From assembly GCA_030280995.1 (NCBI GenBank), contig JASXTE010000011.1:26458817-26522816 (forward strand): a stretch of DNA of 64,000 nucleotides. The letters are read 5' to 3'. The first letter of the stretch is position 1; the number at the start of each line of letters is the position of its first letter. Shown piece after piece: positions 10,938-22,895 of this stretch. The notes beneath the pieces are model-generated. The model saw only the letters and a list, made by a program, of their open reading frames with translations. It ran no database searches and had not been told where the DNA came from. The translations under genes were made by a program, and so were the position numbers. Source of the stretch: Hemileia vastatrix. Its lineage: Eukaryota > Basidiomycota > Pucciniomycetes > Pucciniales > Zaghouaniaceae.

Positions 10938-12170
10938 GCACAAGCTCTAGTAGTAGCGCCCATGGGAGGAGGAGTGCCTTGAGCAGGCGCCATACTTAGA
11001 CTTAGCACCTGAAAATATTAGTAGTACAAAGAATGAGAACTATGGAGAATTAACTTTTTACTGTCACCATACAGCCTATGCACATGTTTAAGGATGATCC
11101 CAAAGTAAGTGAGATAAAAGGATGAGGGAAATTAGAACTTTGATGCACAGAGGATTACTCCAAGGAAGTGATTCAAAGATTGAACTGAGTAACTAAAAAT
11201 GGTTCTTAATATTCTTTGAGGAATAATTAATGTATAATGTATGGAAACTAACTATTATGGTGAAACTCACAAAGGGTTGAAGCTTAATATTCAAATGGAA
11301 GATTTGAGTTTTTAAGATTTTAATAAAATTTATCATTAGAGAGAGAAGGAAAAGTATAATAATAGCCTAATAAGAATTTTAACTACTATGACAAGTATAT
11401 TTTATAATTTAATTCAAGAGAAAGTCAAAACAAAGTAACCCTCTTTAAATATCCTATTTCTCCTCGTGCTGACCCATTAATTACCCGGCTACCATATACC
11501 CACAGACACATTTAATTCACTGGAATTCCCATCAATCATCTAACTTTATATCCTTTCTATCCTGTTCCTTCTATCACAGACCTCCTAATTTACCATCATC
11601 CTCACAATTACCACTTTTGAATATTGCCTTGACTTTAGCACTAGAAGCACGTAGATTGCTTATGTTTGAAAAGTATAATTGTATTTAAATTTAGGATACT
11701 TCACAGTTTGAATAGTGCAGCTAATTCAAGAACACAATAGAATGTGATTTTTTCAATATTGCTCTTCACGTATTGCTAGGAGTTAGGCTTGAATAGTGGT
11801 GTGATTGAGGTACTTTTGCTTTGAGTGTCATGTGGCGCATGACAGTTAGCAAATAAAAATTCAAGAAAAAGAAAAAATGACTTACCTGGTGAGATGAGTT
11901 GAAAAAAATGCAACCAAAATATTTGAGGGATGTTTGAGGAGAGGAGGAAAAGTATATGAGTGAAGAATGAAATAAAGAAACACTGAAAAAATATGCAATT
12001 TTAGAAAATATTTGATTTCAAGTTGAGCTGGTGAAAGAAAACCAATGAGCCATCCAAGAAAGAGATATTCACCATAATATCAAAAAAAATGAATATACAA
12101 CAAACAAAAATACCAAGTCAAGTGAATAAAGTATAAAAAGTGGAAATTTGGAGAGTATGAAATCAAAAAA
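10938..12170. other. No recognised feature
   Basis: The sequence directly after the LTR-like end contains GCGCC and GGCGC words (10968-10992) that could belong to a primer-binding or leader region. The rest is AT-rich without a coherent reading frame. It probably consists of TE remnants and the flank of the Harbinger element that follows. Confidence 0.4.
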
Positions 12171-12171
12171 A

Positions 12172-13431
12172 TTAAAAGGGTTGTGTGTCAAAATGGTTGA
12201 GGTTGATTGGCATAATTACAGAGTGTATGCCGTTTGAATGAATATTTTGTGATTCAAGGGAGGGGAGAGCCAGTGCTGGTTTAGGATCCTCCTCTTCATA
12301 AAAATCATTACACTCATGCTTTAAATCAGCTAGGATGTTGTTGAGTATAACACAAGTCATTATCCAATTATGTGCAGTTTTGATTTCCATTTTTTCTGAA
12401 ATTGGATTCTGATTTCTTGGAGACTGAAAAATCTTCTCTTTAAAATCCCAATAGCATGTTCAATCTGCACTCTTGATTGGGCAAGGTGATAGTTAAATGT
12501 TTTTTGGGTCATTTTCTAAAGTTGCACCATTGAAAGCAGGTATAATTTACTTTCCACTTGCATATGCTGAGTCTGCAAGGTGGTACTGAGATTTGTCAAA
12601 GTATGAGTCAGAACTTTGAGAAATCCTCATTCTTTGGAAGATGGAAGTGTCATGACATGAGGCAGAGCATCAACTATGAATAACAACAAACTTTTTGTTG
12701 ACATCACAGACAAGTTGAACGGCAATAGAGTATCTACAAAGAAGATAAAAATTTAGTTTATGAAAGAAGTGAAATTGGAGAACATTTTTAAGAAACCTTT
12801 TTTTGCAATCAAAATAATGGTTGGCATCATGAGCAGGCTTTTGACTCAAAGGTATAGTTGTACCATCAACAAAACCTACACATCCAGGGAGACCTTCAGC
12901 TTGCATTACTTGAGAGGATTCAAGTTTCTGTTGTGGAGTTGGCCAAGCAAGTGTTTGAGACTTGAGAGAAAGGATAGCTATCATGCAGCACTTGGTGTAT
13001 AATATGACGGTACCATATCCTATGGTAAAGAGATTATCTAAATGTCTTACAGCAGCACCATTTCCATTTGAACCAAAGTGACATAGTGTGACATTAAGTT
13101 GAAAGACAGGATTGTGCTATTTGTTATGGGAATTATTATGGTTGATAGGATGATTGGAGATGTGTTTAGAAAGTTTGAAAAAAGAATCAGGAGGATTTTG
13201 AAAAAGTTGTGTGAAGTTTAAATGAGGAATGTTGATAATGGAGCAGAGATCATATCTGGGATCATGATAAAGATTTGGTCTCCTTGGGATGACGTAACCC
13301 TTTTTGGAAAGAAAAGACATATAAGCTAAAGTGTCTTCCAAACCAGAGTCAGAATCAGAGTCAGTGGCTAAAACTAAAGTGATAGCATTCATAGCTGAAT
13401 GAAGTTTCTTCTTAGTAGAGAGGTGCTTCAT
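12172..13431 (-). pseudogene. PIF/Harbinger transposase pseudogene 1
   Basis: DDE transposase remnant read right to left. The N-terminal part (13431-13117) includes SKKGYVIPRR and HDPRYD. The catalytic core carries GFVDGTTIPL (first Asp, near 12870), the HYFDCKK motif, then a 63-bp intron (12734-12796; GTTTCT donor, TTGTAG acceptor), then YSIAVQLVCDVNKKF, and LADSAYASGK with the second Asp near 12560. These are hallmark positions of HARBI1-type (DDE_Tnp_4) nucleases. Stops after VVIHS, after ASGK and near 13115 show it is dead. The C-terminal part (12390-12172) contains the NHW-like NWIMTCVILNNI helix seen in the family. No terminal inverted repeats were paired with it. Confidence 0.8.
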
Positions 13432-13649
13432 TATTGTTGGTAGAAAAGGTTGTTGGTAGAAGGTTTAGTTGATGAGTCGGAAGTGGGAATTTGCCACCAA
13501 ATGAGCAGGTGGGGTGTGCAGATAGAAAAAAATGTTATGTGTTTGCCACCAAAATTAAGTATCATAGAGTGATGAGATGCATAAGGATGGAATCTGCAAT
13601 TTTATGTCATGTGACTTGCTTACAAATCAATCATGGATGTGATGAGTTT

Positions 13650-13805
13650 GGGATCAGGAATTAGGAATGGAAATTGGGGTATAAGAGGTGGGATAATGCA
13701 TTATTGTGGATTCCATATCCACTAGCCCTGGGGCTAGTGGATAAGAATCTTCCACAATTAATAATGTTTGATCCCAGGAAAAAAAATTCCTGATCCCTTA
13801 TTGCA
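13650..13805. repeat. Imperfect palindrome, MITE-like
   Basis: The centre at 13718-13742 pairs TATCCACTAGCCC with GGGCTAGTGGATA. Flanking arms pair further: ATTGTGGA with TCCACAAT, and GGGATCAGGAATT with AATTCCTGATCCC. It is non-coding. Such structure fits a foldback MITE, but I could not fix the ends or a target duplication. Confidence 0.6.
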
Positions 13806-13862
13806 GATCCCTGAACATTGATACCCCCTATTAATTTCACTTTTTTTTCCAATCTTATTAGT

Positions 13863-14187
13863 CAAGTCCATCTTTCTTAGTCTAGTCTAAATATTCATCC
13901 TCTGTCCTCTTATTTGTCCAAGTCCAATTCTTATTATATTTACTGATAAAGTTTTATTATCCAAGTTAACATTCAAGTCCATCTTTCTCAGTTCAGTCCA
14001 AATATTTGTCCTCTGTCCTCTTATTTGTCCAAGTCCAACTCTTATTATATTTACTGATAAAGTTTTATTATCTTGGGTAACATTCAAGTCCATCTTTCTC
14101 AGTCCAGTCCAAATATTCATCCTCTGTCCTCTTATTTGTCCAAGTCCAATTCTTATTATATTTACTGATAAAGTTTTATTATCTAAG
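13863..14187 (+). repeat. 111-bp tandem repeat, about three copies
   Basis: Units start at 13863, 13974 and 14085 with CAAGTCCATCTTTCT and end with TTTTATTATC. Each contains CCTCTGTCCTCTTATTTGTCC. The copies differ at few positions, so expansion is fairly recent. The unit is a multiple of three and produces repetitive frames on both strands, but nothing suggests coding. Confidence 0.9.
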
Positions 14188-14751
14188 TCTCCACAGTTTC
14201 TCTTTCTTTAATCTCTCCTGTCCTTTGGAAAGTTGACTTATTATTTATAAGCTTACTTTTCTTTTATTTCTCTAACAGTTGTGGAGGCATATCTCTTATC
14301 TTACTTTGTGTGATCTAACTATTTCTTTTATCCCGTTGGCTCAGCCTAATATGATCCATTTATACCTAATGACCATGATAAGACATATTAGGGGGTGTCA
14401 GTTCTGGCAAATCGGCACTTAACTTAAGTGCAGATTTCAAACCAAATCAGCACTTACAAATCAGCACTTAAATTTTGAAAAGAAGTCACTTATTTCAAAA
14501 ATGGGTGTCAGTTCTGACCTCAAATCAGACCTTTTCTCACTCACCTACTTCTTGCCACACATTCCCCTTGTTAGTTTGTGCTTCATAGATCATGTTCTCA
14601 CTATTTGTTTTCCAATTGAAACATTATTATCTGACCAATGGTACGTTTTTTTTACTTCTTTTTTTCAGTATTTTTTCTTTTTCTCTTTTTCTTCTTGATC
14701 ATTTAGGTATTTTTTTTGTTTTAATTTTGGTAAACTTTTCAACCTCTCATG

Positions 14752-15190
14752 CAACCACTCACACCACTGCCACCACCTTCTCCCTCACTACCACTGCCAC
14801 CACCACCACTACCACCACCTCCACCTCCTCACTCACCACCACCACTACCACCTCTCTCATTACCACCACCACCTCCTCCTCGCTCACTACTACTGCCACC
14901 TCATTCACTACCACTACCATCACCTCCACCTCCTCACTCACTACCACCACCACCTTCTCACTCACTACCACCACCACCACCTCCTCCTCCTCCTCCTCCT
15001 CCTCCTCGCTCACTACCACCACCACCTCCTTGCTCACTACCACCACCACCACCACCACCACCTCGCTCACTACCACTACTACCACCACCACCACTCACAC
15101 AGCCATCACCAGCTCGCTCACCCCCTCAACCACCTCACCCACCACCACAGCCAGCTTTCTCACCAATACAACCACCTTTCTCACCACCAG
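14752..15190 (+). repeat. CCA/CCT-rich low-complexity tract
   Basis: A long run of CACCAC, CTCCTC and TCACTAC repeats. It gives open frames on both strands (poly-Thr/Ser, poly-Pro, poly-Val) that are products of composition. It is not annotated as coding. Confidence 0.9.
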
Positions 15191-15794
15191 ATACAGCATC
15201 AAGAAAAAGAGAAATGATAATTTCACTATACAACTGTGGAAAAAAGTGCACTAGCCTAATTAACTATCAAAAAATAATAATAATGTCCTTATAGTTAAGA
15301 AAATGGCTGTACATGCTCTAAAATTGTAGTTAGGTTAGAGCAAATGAACTTCAAAAGCTTGAGATACTTCTAAAATCCTCTTTTTTGAAATTTGAAATAT
15401 ATTAAAATACTTGAGACATGAGCAAGCAAATTTGGTGACTTGCTCATTGGTGTTTTGTACATAAGGAGCAAGAAATTTCACTCCTTCCTTTTTTTATGCA
15501 GTTAGTTTTGGGTGTTTGAGATGTTTGGTTGCTTATAAATCAATCATGAGTGAGGGGAAAGGGGTGTAATGAAGAGAGGGATTGGAGTGAAAGATGGGAG
15601 TGAATTAATGAGCAGAGAGGAGTGAGAGGAAGAGGGGAATTGAAAGGGGAGGGGTGATAGGAGCTGCAAGTGGAGAATGTAACAAAAGGAATGGAGAGGT
15701 AGTGGGTGGTGAGAGAGAGGGAGAGTAGTGAGAATTTTGAAACCAGCACTTTTGGTTGAGAAAGTGCGGATTTGAGTGAAATAAGTGACTTACA

Positions 15795-15976
15795 CCACGT
15801 GCAAACAGCCAACGTATCAACCGCTACGTCAGCGCGACGTAGCAGAAAGGTATTTCAAAAGCTGGCCTGCTACATTGGCTGGTTTTTTCTCACAGTAACC
15901 AGACATTCCTCCCCCCAAAAAAGTGAGATCCCGGTTACCCAACCCAGTACATCTGATCATCGGATATGCAATATCA
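15795..15976. repeat. Left subterminal inverted block
   Basis: Pairs with 22248-22425. Shared words read in this orientation are CCACGTGCAAACAGCC, GTATTTCAAAAGCTGGCC, TTTTTTCTCACAGTAACCAG and AAAAAGTGAGAT. It is richer in CpG than its surroundings. Confidence 0.8.
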
Positions 15977-16073
15977 CTTGTTTGTGGCTGCCCTCCACTG
16001 TGGAAGTGTCAGATTACCCTTGCACTCTCCTGCTGTAAAGGCTAATTTTAGATTGCTATCACTATTTCATTGC

Positions 16074-16845
16074 TGTTAGAAAACAGGAAGCTTTAAATCA
16101 AATGTAAGTCTCCTCCTCTAGTAACACTGGAATGGAGCTGAAAGTAATGACTATGGTGCGCTAACCTAAATAGTGCAGTTGAATCTCGTCAATGATCCAG
16201 AGTACACACGTAAGAACAGTGATGTGCTAACCTTTAAATCAAATGTAAGTCTCCTCCTCTAGTAACACTGGGTTGGAGCTGAAAGTAATGACTATGGTGC
16301 GCTAACCTATACGTCAAATGTGGAAACGTAGGAAGATGAGATGATATTGTGAGCAAAAAGAAAAAGAAGTATATATTGCAGAAATAAGCACACCTAAATA
16401 GTGCAGTTGAATCTCGTCAATGATCCAGAGTACACACATAAGAACAGTGATGTGCTAACCTACAGTAATTAATAAATGTAAGACTAATAATATAGAATTA
16501 TAGTATATAAGTGAAGCACACCTTTAAATCAAATGTAAGTCTCCTCCTCTAGTAACACTGGGATGGAGCTGAAAGTAATGACTATGGTGCGCTAACCTGT
16601 ATGTCAAATGTGGAAACGTAGGAAGATGAGATGATATTGTGAGCAAAAAGAAAAAGAAGTATGAGGAACAAACACTACTACATAGAGATATATATACTGT
16701 TACTATGACTTCTCACACTATGCTCAAATACATTTCTTCCTTCTACATACAGATGACATTATTCTACTTCGGGGAAAGTAATGCAGTAGTCATTTGAAAT
16801 ACACTAAATAAAGATAAAAATGAGATTTTTTTATATATACTAACA
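16074..16845 (-). repeat. Copia-1 3' LTR (772 bp)
   Basis: The LTR is built of modules. Module A (about 74 bp, with CTCCTCCTCTAGTAACACTG) appears three times, module B (with GAAACGTAGGAAGATGAG) twice and module C (67 bp, with AGTGCAGTTGAATC) twice. The partner LTR has one C module fewer, which accounts for the 67-bp length difference. The first six bases TGTTAG supply the pol stop codon. Confidence 0.93.
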
Positions 16846-19800
16846 CTCCGCCTCATTACTTGACCCAATAGTACGTCGGCATTCCTTTAATCCAAGATCT
16901 GCTCTGAATTTTTCAAACTTTGAGCGGTCTAGTGACTTGGTCATGATATCTGCAACCATATCATTGGTAGAACAATACTTGAGGTTCAATTCTCCATCTA
17001 ATACTTTTTCTCTAACCCAATTAAAATGAACTTCAATATGTTTGGTTCTTTTATGTGCTATAGGATTTTTTGATAGTGCTATCGCCCCTTGATTGTCTCC
17101 ATACAGTAGAGTTCCTTGATTGTTTTCATATACTAGCTCACTTAATAGTTTTCGCAACCAAACACCTTCTAGTCCAGCATCAAGATAACTTTTGTATTCG
17201 GATTTGGTAGCTGAGGTTGAGACAGTATTTTGTTTCTTGCTTTTCCATGATATTGCACCTCCACCAAGTAAAAAGGCGTAGCCATTAGTTGATCTTCTGG
17301 TCAGATTACAGCCTGCCCAGTCAGTATCACTGAAGCCAGTGGGTGCTTGATTAATTGGATTTGTTTTTTTGGGTATTAACATCTTGAAATCTTGTGAGTA
17401 TATCAAACCTACATTGTTTGTACCCTTGAGATATCGTAAAATTCTGAGAGCCGCTTGCCAGTGATGTTGATTAGGTTTTATAAGGAACTGTGATAAATAG
17501 TTGACTGCATGAGTGATGTCTGGTCGGGTACACTGGGCCAAGTATCCTAGACTACAAATAATACTTCGATAATCATTTCCTGTTTTTGAAAACTGATTGT
17601 GTTGTTCATCATCTGATGGAAGTAGTTGAATGTTTGATTGCATTGGTGTAGGATTACTTTTACAGTCTGTCATACCGAATGTTTCCAGTAGGTCGGTTAT
17701 GTATTGACTTTGATGTAGTTGAATTGTGGTGGCGTTTAGACAATTAATTTGTATTCCAAGTAGATAAGTTGCTTTAGAGAAGTCACGAACTTTGAAGTCC
17801 TTTGACAGTTCATCGTGAAATTGGTGAGCTCCATGACCAATAATAGCCATATCATCCACCCAGATAAAAACATATAGATAATTGTCGTTAGAGTCTTTTC
17901 TAATAAATAAACACGGGTCACTGTTGCTGGTTTTGAATTTATGTTTATGAAACCACTTTGACACTTCTTGGTACCATGCTCTTGGCGCTTGTTTCAAACT
18001 GTATAGTGCTCTCTTCATTTTCAATATTTGACTTCCGTTGTTTAGTTGTTCAATTTCAGTTTTACAGTTTAGGTTTGACCTATCTAGCCACTCAGTAAAT
18101 CCTTCTGGCGTTTGGATGAATATGTCTTCATCTAGTTTACTGTTCAGAAAAGCGGTTTTTATGTCGAGTTGATGTATTGGCAGTCCTTCGATGGCGGCGA
18201 TAGAGAAGATGGTGCGTAGTGTGGCCATTCTACCAGTTGTTGCAAATGTTTCATTGAAATCTATACCGTGTCTTTGAAGATATCCTTTGATAACTAACCG
18301 AGCTTTGAATTTATTTATTATACCATTTTCATCATACTTTGTTTTAAAAATCCAGCGCATTGGTAGTGTTTTTTGTTGATTGTTTGGAACTGTGCACCAT
18401 ACATGATTTTCATGCAGTGAGTCTAATTCTTCTTTGATTGCACTGATCCAATAAGACTTTTGAGCTCCATTAATTGCCTTCTTATAGTTTTCTGGGTCAG
18501 TAATTTGTTGTTCGACAAAGTTTATAAGAGCGTTATGGGTTCCTTCCAATTCAGCTATTAAACCTCGTGTGTGAGACCTTAGCGTAGGTCCTGACCACTG
18601 CGCTTGAATGTCTTCTGAGGGTGGTGGCCCAAGTCGTAGGATCAGACGTCAAGAAATTGTGTTTTCGTTGGAGGTATTTTCTTCCACTTGTTCTTCCAGT
18701 GCATCATGAAACTCATCATCATTCTCATTATTTTGAGTAACAGTTGTTTCAGCTGGTTGTTGTATTGGAATAATCGTAAACAGTTGCTTTGGGCTCGTTT
18801 TGTCTTTCATTGGAAAAACTGATTTGTTAAAGGTGGCATTGTGAGTGTAGAATATCCTTTTTGTTTTTATATCCATGAGCCTATAGTTGTTGTTTCTTTC
18901 AGAATATCCCAGAAGAATACATTTGGTGCCTGTTTGCGCAAACTTGCTTTTTCTAAGTTGTTTGGGAATGTTGGCAATAGCTAAACAACCAAAAGGATGA
19001 AGGTGCGAGATCTTGGGTTTATGACCGGTAAGAGCTTCATATGGTGAAAGCATATTTTCTGCTTTGCTTACTATTAGATTTTCCAGGTATACAGCTGTAT
19101 TCACAGCTTCTCCCCAGTAATTGAGTGGTAGGCCTGACTGAAATAGCATAGCACATGCTTTTTCTGTGGTGATTCTATTGCCTCTCTCACTGATTGGATT
19201 TTGTTCTGGTGTGTACGGAGCTGTAGTTTGGTGCGTTATTCCATTATCTTTCAGGTAAGCTTCAAATTTATTAGAAAAATACTCTCCTCTGCCATCAGTT
19301 ACAATAACTTTTATTTTTGAGTCACACATATTTTTGTACTTCGACTTGAACTCTATTAACTTCATCAAGGCTTCATCTTTACTCTTTAATAGATACACAG
19401 CTCAGGTCGACGTCAGTCCATCTGTGATTTTCATGTAATATTCGTAGCCACTGTTGGTTGGTGGATTTATTCTCGCGCTTAGTTCAGTGTGAATAACCTC
19501 CATTGGCTTCTTTGGCGTCGGGAAGTGACCTTTGAATGGTAATTTTTTTGCTTTCTTCATTTCACATATTTCACAGAAAAACTGACTGTCATCTAAATTC
19601 TCATCAGCAGTTGACTTTGTATATTTTGAATTTGGATGTCCCAATCTATCGTGCCATGTTTTAACTGAACAAATTAGGGCAGACTCAACAGCTTTGAAAT
19701 TTCCTCGCATTTTACACAGATTATTTTCAATGTCAGCATGAAATTTTGAGTTTTTATTGCTGATGATGCATCTTTCAGGATTTTTTAAAAAATTAACTTG

Positions 19801-20961
19801 ATAATTCTTCCTCCAGAACTCAATTGTAGGTACTAGATCATACGTTAATTTAGGTACATGAAGCACATCAAGAGTTTCAACATTATCCCCTTCAACTAAC
19901 TTAACTGTCCCTATACCGACACATTCATTGTTTTCATTACCAGTGACAATATCAAATTTTGTACTTCTATAAGTCCAGGAGTACTTTCGATCTCTAATCA
20001 TTGTCGAGGTGGCTCCTGAGTCAAGAATGGGTTTCAGGTTGGAGTTTTTATCAATAGAAGACATGAGTACATACTGATTGTATGCCGTCATAGCTGATTC
20101 ATCTGGCTTCTTATTCCTTTCGGCTATCTCCTTTTTCCATTGATTTCATTGTTCCACCCAACTTGGCTTTCCAATCTTTTCCCAGCATTCGCTTTCAAGA
20201 TGCCCAGTTTTTTTGCAGTTAGCGCACTTCTTTCTCGGTTTTTTTTCTCTAGACTTTGATTCATCAGCTTTGCTTGATTAAGCTATCAAGGCTTTATTAG
20301 TTTTCTCTTCACTTGGTTGGTCATTCTGAAGATTGTGGAATTTTTTTGTTTGCTCGAGTATTGCTAGAACGTTGGCCATATTCACTTTTCCCGAGGCAAG
20401 TATATTTTCGGCCACAGTTTGATATTGATAAGGTAGTTTCATGATGATTTGTGTGGCCACAGTATCACCTTCGTAGCTGATATTAGCATTTCTTAGATTC
20501 TGCAGTACAGTTTGAATATCAGTAATGAATGTTTTGAGATCTGTATTATAGTTCAGCTCATTTAGTGACTTGAATGCAGCCGCTTTACTGAATTGATTGA
20601 CATCAGCATGTTTTTCTTTTAGTTTCCTCCAGGTTTTATATGGATCCCCTTTAAGCTCCGGGCAGTCGCAGATTAGCATTGTGTTTTGATGATCAAGGTG
20701 TCAAAGGATCATAGAGTAAGCTTTCATATTTATCTTTTGAAGTTTCTTGATTTCATTCGCACTCGGAGAAGTTATCGTTGAGCCATCTTCCTTCTCAGTA
20801 GTTGTTATAATAAACTCATTTTCCGTTGCCTCCCACAAGTCGTTTTCAAAAAGAAGTCCTTCCATGTGGGCCACCCAAGAGAAATAATTGTCGTTTCTGA
20901 GTTTAGTATCATTTTTACTTTTGAGTGCTGATATTAATTCACGAATGCTATCATTGTCCAT
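16840..20961 (-). pseudogene. Copia-1 Gag-Pol polyprotein with five in-frame stops
   Basis: One frame spans the whole element from ATG at 20961 to TAG at 16840-16842, as expected for a Copia single polyprotein. Stops interrupt it at 20701 (TGA), 20278 (TAA), near 20150 (TGA), 19402 (TGA) and 18649 (TGA). Gag domain first (NYFSWVAHMEGLL), then zinc knuckle CANCKKTGHLESEC near 20200, protease LDSGATSTMI near 20020, GAG-pre-integrase WHDRLGHPNSK with CEIC, integrase, RT and RNase H. The first integrase Asp is replaced (HTELSA where Copia-4 has HCDLSG); the later VTDGRGEY and SERGNR are present. RT has WVDDMAIIG and RNase H has YGDNQGA. It resembles Copia-4 most closely within the window. The frame ends inside the 3' LTR. 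Confidence 0.92.
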
Positions 20962-21018
20962 TTTATTATGTTACTAGTTAATGTTTTATGCTTCTGTATT
21001 GAGCTGGTACTGATAATG

Positions 21019-21723
21019 TGTTAGAAAACAGGAAGCTTTAAATCAAATGTAAGTCTCCTCCTCTAGTAACACTGGGATGGAGCTGAAAGTAATGACTATG
21101 GTGCGCTAAACTTTAAATCAAATGTAAGTCTCCTCCTCTAGTAACACTGGGATGGAGCTGAAAGTAATGACTATGGTGCGCTAACCTGTACGTCAAATGT
21201 GGAAACGTAGGAAGATGAGATGATATTGTGAGCAAAAAGAAAAAGAAGTATATATTGCAGAAATAAGCACACCTAAATAGTGCAGTTGAATCTCGTCAAT
21301 GATCCAGAGTACACACATAAGAACAGTGATGTGCTAACCTACAGTAATTAATAAATGTAAGACTAATAATATAGAATTATAGTATATAAGTGAAGCACAC
21401 CTTTAAATCAAATGTAAGTCTCCTCCTCTAGTAACACTGGGATGGAGCTGAAAGTAATGACTATGGTGTGCTAACCTGTATGTCAAATGTGGAAACGTAG
21501 GAAGATGAGATGATATTGTGAGCAAAAAGAAAAAGAAGTATGAGGAACAAACACTACTACATAGAGATATATATACTGTTACTATGACTTCTCACACTAT
21601 GCTCAAATACATTTCTTCCTTCTACATACAGATGACATTATTCTACTTCGGGGAAAGTAATGCAGTAGTCATTTGAAATACACTAAATAAAGATAAAAAT
21701 GAGATTTTTTATATATACTAACA
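21019..21723 (-). repeat. Copia-1 5' LTR (705 bp)
   Basis: Same modular sequence as 16074-16845 minus one 67-bp C module. Module order from low coordinates is A A B C D A B E. Base differences from the partner are few, mostly C/T or G/A (for example GTGCGC against GTGTGC). Confidence 0.93.
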
Positions 21724-21728
21724 ATTGC

Positions 21729-22247
21729 TTAGAGTGTAGCATTAGGCTAATAATTATTTTTCATCATGCCTTAAGTTGGCGTTATTGCTCTGTTACCTGG
21801 TTAAGGTGAAATCGGCCCAATGAAGCGAAAAATAGATAGGTGATATTGGAACAAAAAATAGATATCAAGTTTTAGTAAAATTTTACAAATAAAATTTCAT
21901 AGGCTTTACATTCAAACACAGGTTTGGGTGCTATTAGCTAAATAAGATGACTAGGCAGCTAAAATAACAAAAAAAAATCATAATTATAAAATGAAAAATA
22001 ATATTCTATGTTAGAAGCGAAGAGGTGTGAGCTAGATAAAAAAAAAGTGCAACAGTCAGTTTTGAAGTAAACAAGATTGAGGAAAAATTTGAGGGTGAAA
22101 AAAATGAAAACTTACAGAATAAACCACGAGTGGGTAGCTAGATAAAAAAAAAAGAAAAGAAAGGAAAACAAGAAACACAACAGTCAGTTTTGAGGAAAGC
22201 AACAGTGGGGCAAGAGGGCAAGAGGAGGCTGGTTGGGGCACTGATTG
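21729..22247. other. Right internal part of the inverted-repeat element, no gene seen
   Basis: AT-rich and without a coherent frame. The phrase AGCTAGATAAAAAAAA with ACAGTCAGTTTTGA occurs twice (about 22031-22063 and 22136-22193), a short direct duplication. Confidence 0.5.
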
Positions 22248-22425
22248 CATGTCCCATGTTTGGATGTACTGGGTCAGGTAACCGGAATCTCACTTTTTTG
22301 GGGGAAGGGATGTCTGGTTACTGTGAGAAAAAACCAGCTGACGTAGCGGGCCAGCTTTTGAAATACCTTTCCGCTACGCCGTGCTGACGTAGCGGTGGAT
22401 ACGTCGGCTGTTTGCACGTGGTGTT
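22248..22425. repeat. Right subterminal inverted block
   Basis: Reverse-complement partner of 15795-15976. Identity is high over GGTTACTGTGAGAAAAAACC and GGCCAGCTTTTGAAATACC. It lies about 70 bases inside the right terminal repeat. Confidence 0.8.
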
Positions 22426-22524
22426 ATTTCATTTTGAAATCCACCAGTGTTGGGGCTAGTGTGTTTCAAAAATCCGCACTTAAATAAGTGCGGATTTGCC
22501 AGAACTGACACCCCCTATTTAGTA

Positions 22525-22724
22525 TATACAGCCAAGTCTCAAAATCTTGCGGAATTTTTGACGAAAAAATAAAAGTTTCGCCAATAAAAAAATGATTTGC
22601 CTATTCAAAAAGAAGCACCCCAGCCCAATCCCCGACACTTTTGAATAGGCAAATCATTTTTTGGTGAGAGCAACTTTGATTTTTTTGTCGAAAATACCGC
22701 AAGCTTTTGTGACTTGGCTGTATA
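22525..22724. mobile_element. 200-bp foldback MITE
   Basis: The two halves are near-perfect inverted copies: TATACAGCCAAGTC at 22525 pairs with GACTTGGCTGTATA ending at 22724, and the arms extend about 85 bases to a loop near 22610-22635. TA flanks fit a Tc1/mariner-type 2-bp target duplication, the element itself being 22529-22720. It starts only about ten bases from the right end of the 14390-22516 element. Confidence 0.85.
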
Positions 22725-22895
22725 ACTAGATAGTAATGAAAGAAGATACATTACCTGTAAATAGGACGGACTCGCTTGAGAGAAAAAGCGAAGAAAGACA
22801 AAGCTTTTTAACTTAGAGAGCCAGTCCATTTGCAGGAGCATAACAAAAGTGAGATTACATGATAGTAGACGCAGGAGTACTCAAGCTGTGGTAAG

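Larger units (their letters stand above)
16069..21728 (-). mobile_element. Copia-1, full-length Ty1/copia element with target duplication
   Basis: The element is bounded by LTRs 16074-16845 and 21019-21723 (TGTTAG to CTAACA) and by the perfect 5-bp duplication ATTGC (16069-16073 and 21724-21728). It is transcribed from the minus strand. The putative primer-binding site, just inside the 5' LTR at 21018 downward, begins TTATCAGTACCAGC in element orientation and does not match the initiator-Met half-tRNA site of the other three Copia elements. A purine tract (AATGAGGCGGAG) lies just upstream of the 3' LTR. It is inserted inside the inverted-repeat element 14390-22516. Confidence 0.93.
14390..22516. 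mobile_element. Terminal-inverted-repeat element hosting Copia-1
   Basis: Left end AGGGGGTGTCAGTTCTGGCA at 14390 is repeated in reverse complement at 22497-22516. The similarity continues inwards for about 40 bases (GCACTTA... words). Flanking ATT on both sides (14387-14389, 22517-22519) is a possible 3-bp target duplication, as used by PIF/Harbinger-type elements. Subterminal inverted blocks are present at 15795-15976 and 22248-22425. No transposase is visible inside once Copia-1 is removed, so the element looks non-autonomous. The left side is about 1.3 kb longer than the right between terminal and subterminal repeats, implying a further nested insertion around 14440-15740. Confidence 0.65.

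Noticed and set aside
13887..14120. Minus-strand frame with repeated DLNVTQDNKTLSVNIIR-type units
   Set aside because: It is a product of the 111-bp tandem repeat, whose length is a multiple of three; no start context, partner exon or homology supports it.
14592..15294. Long overlapping open frames on both strands (Thr/Ser-rich, Pro-rich, Val-rich)
   Set aside because: They arise from CCA/CCT simple sequence; all frames are open for compositional reasons and no domain is present.
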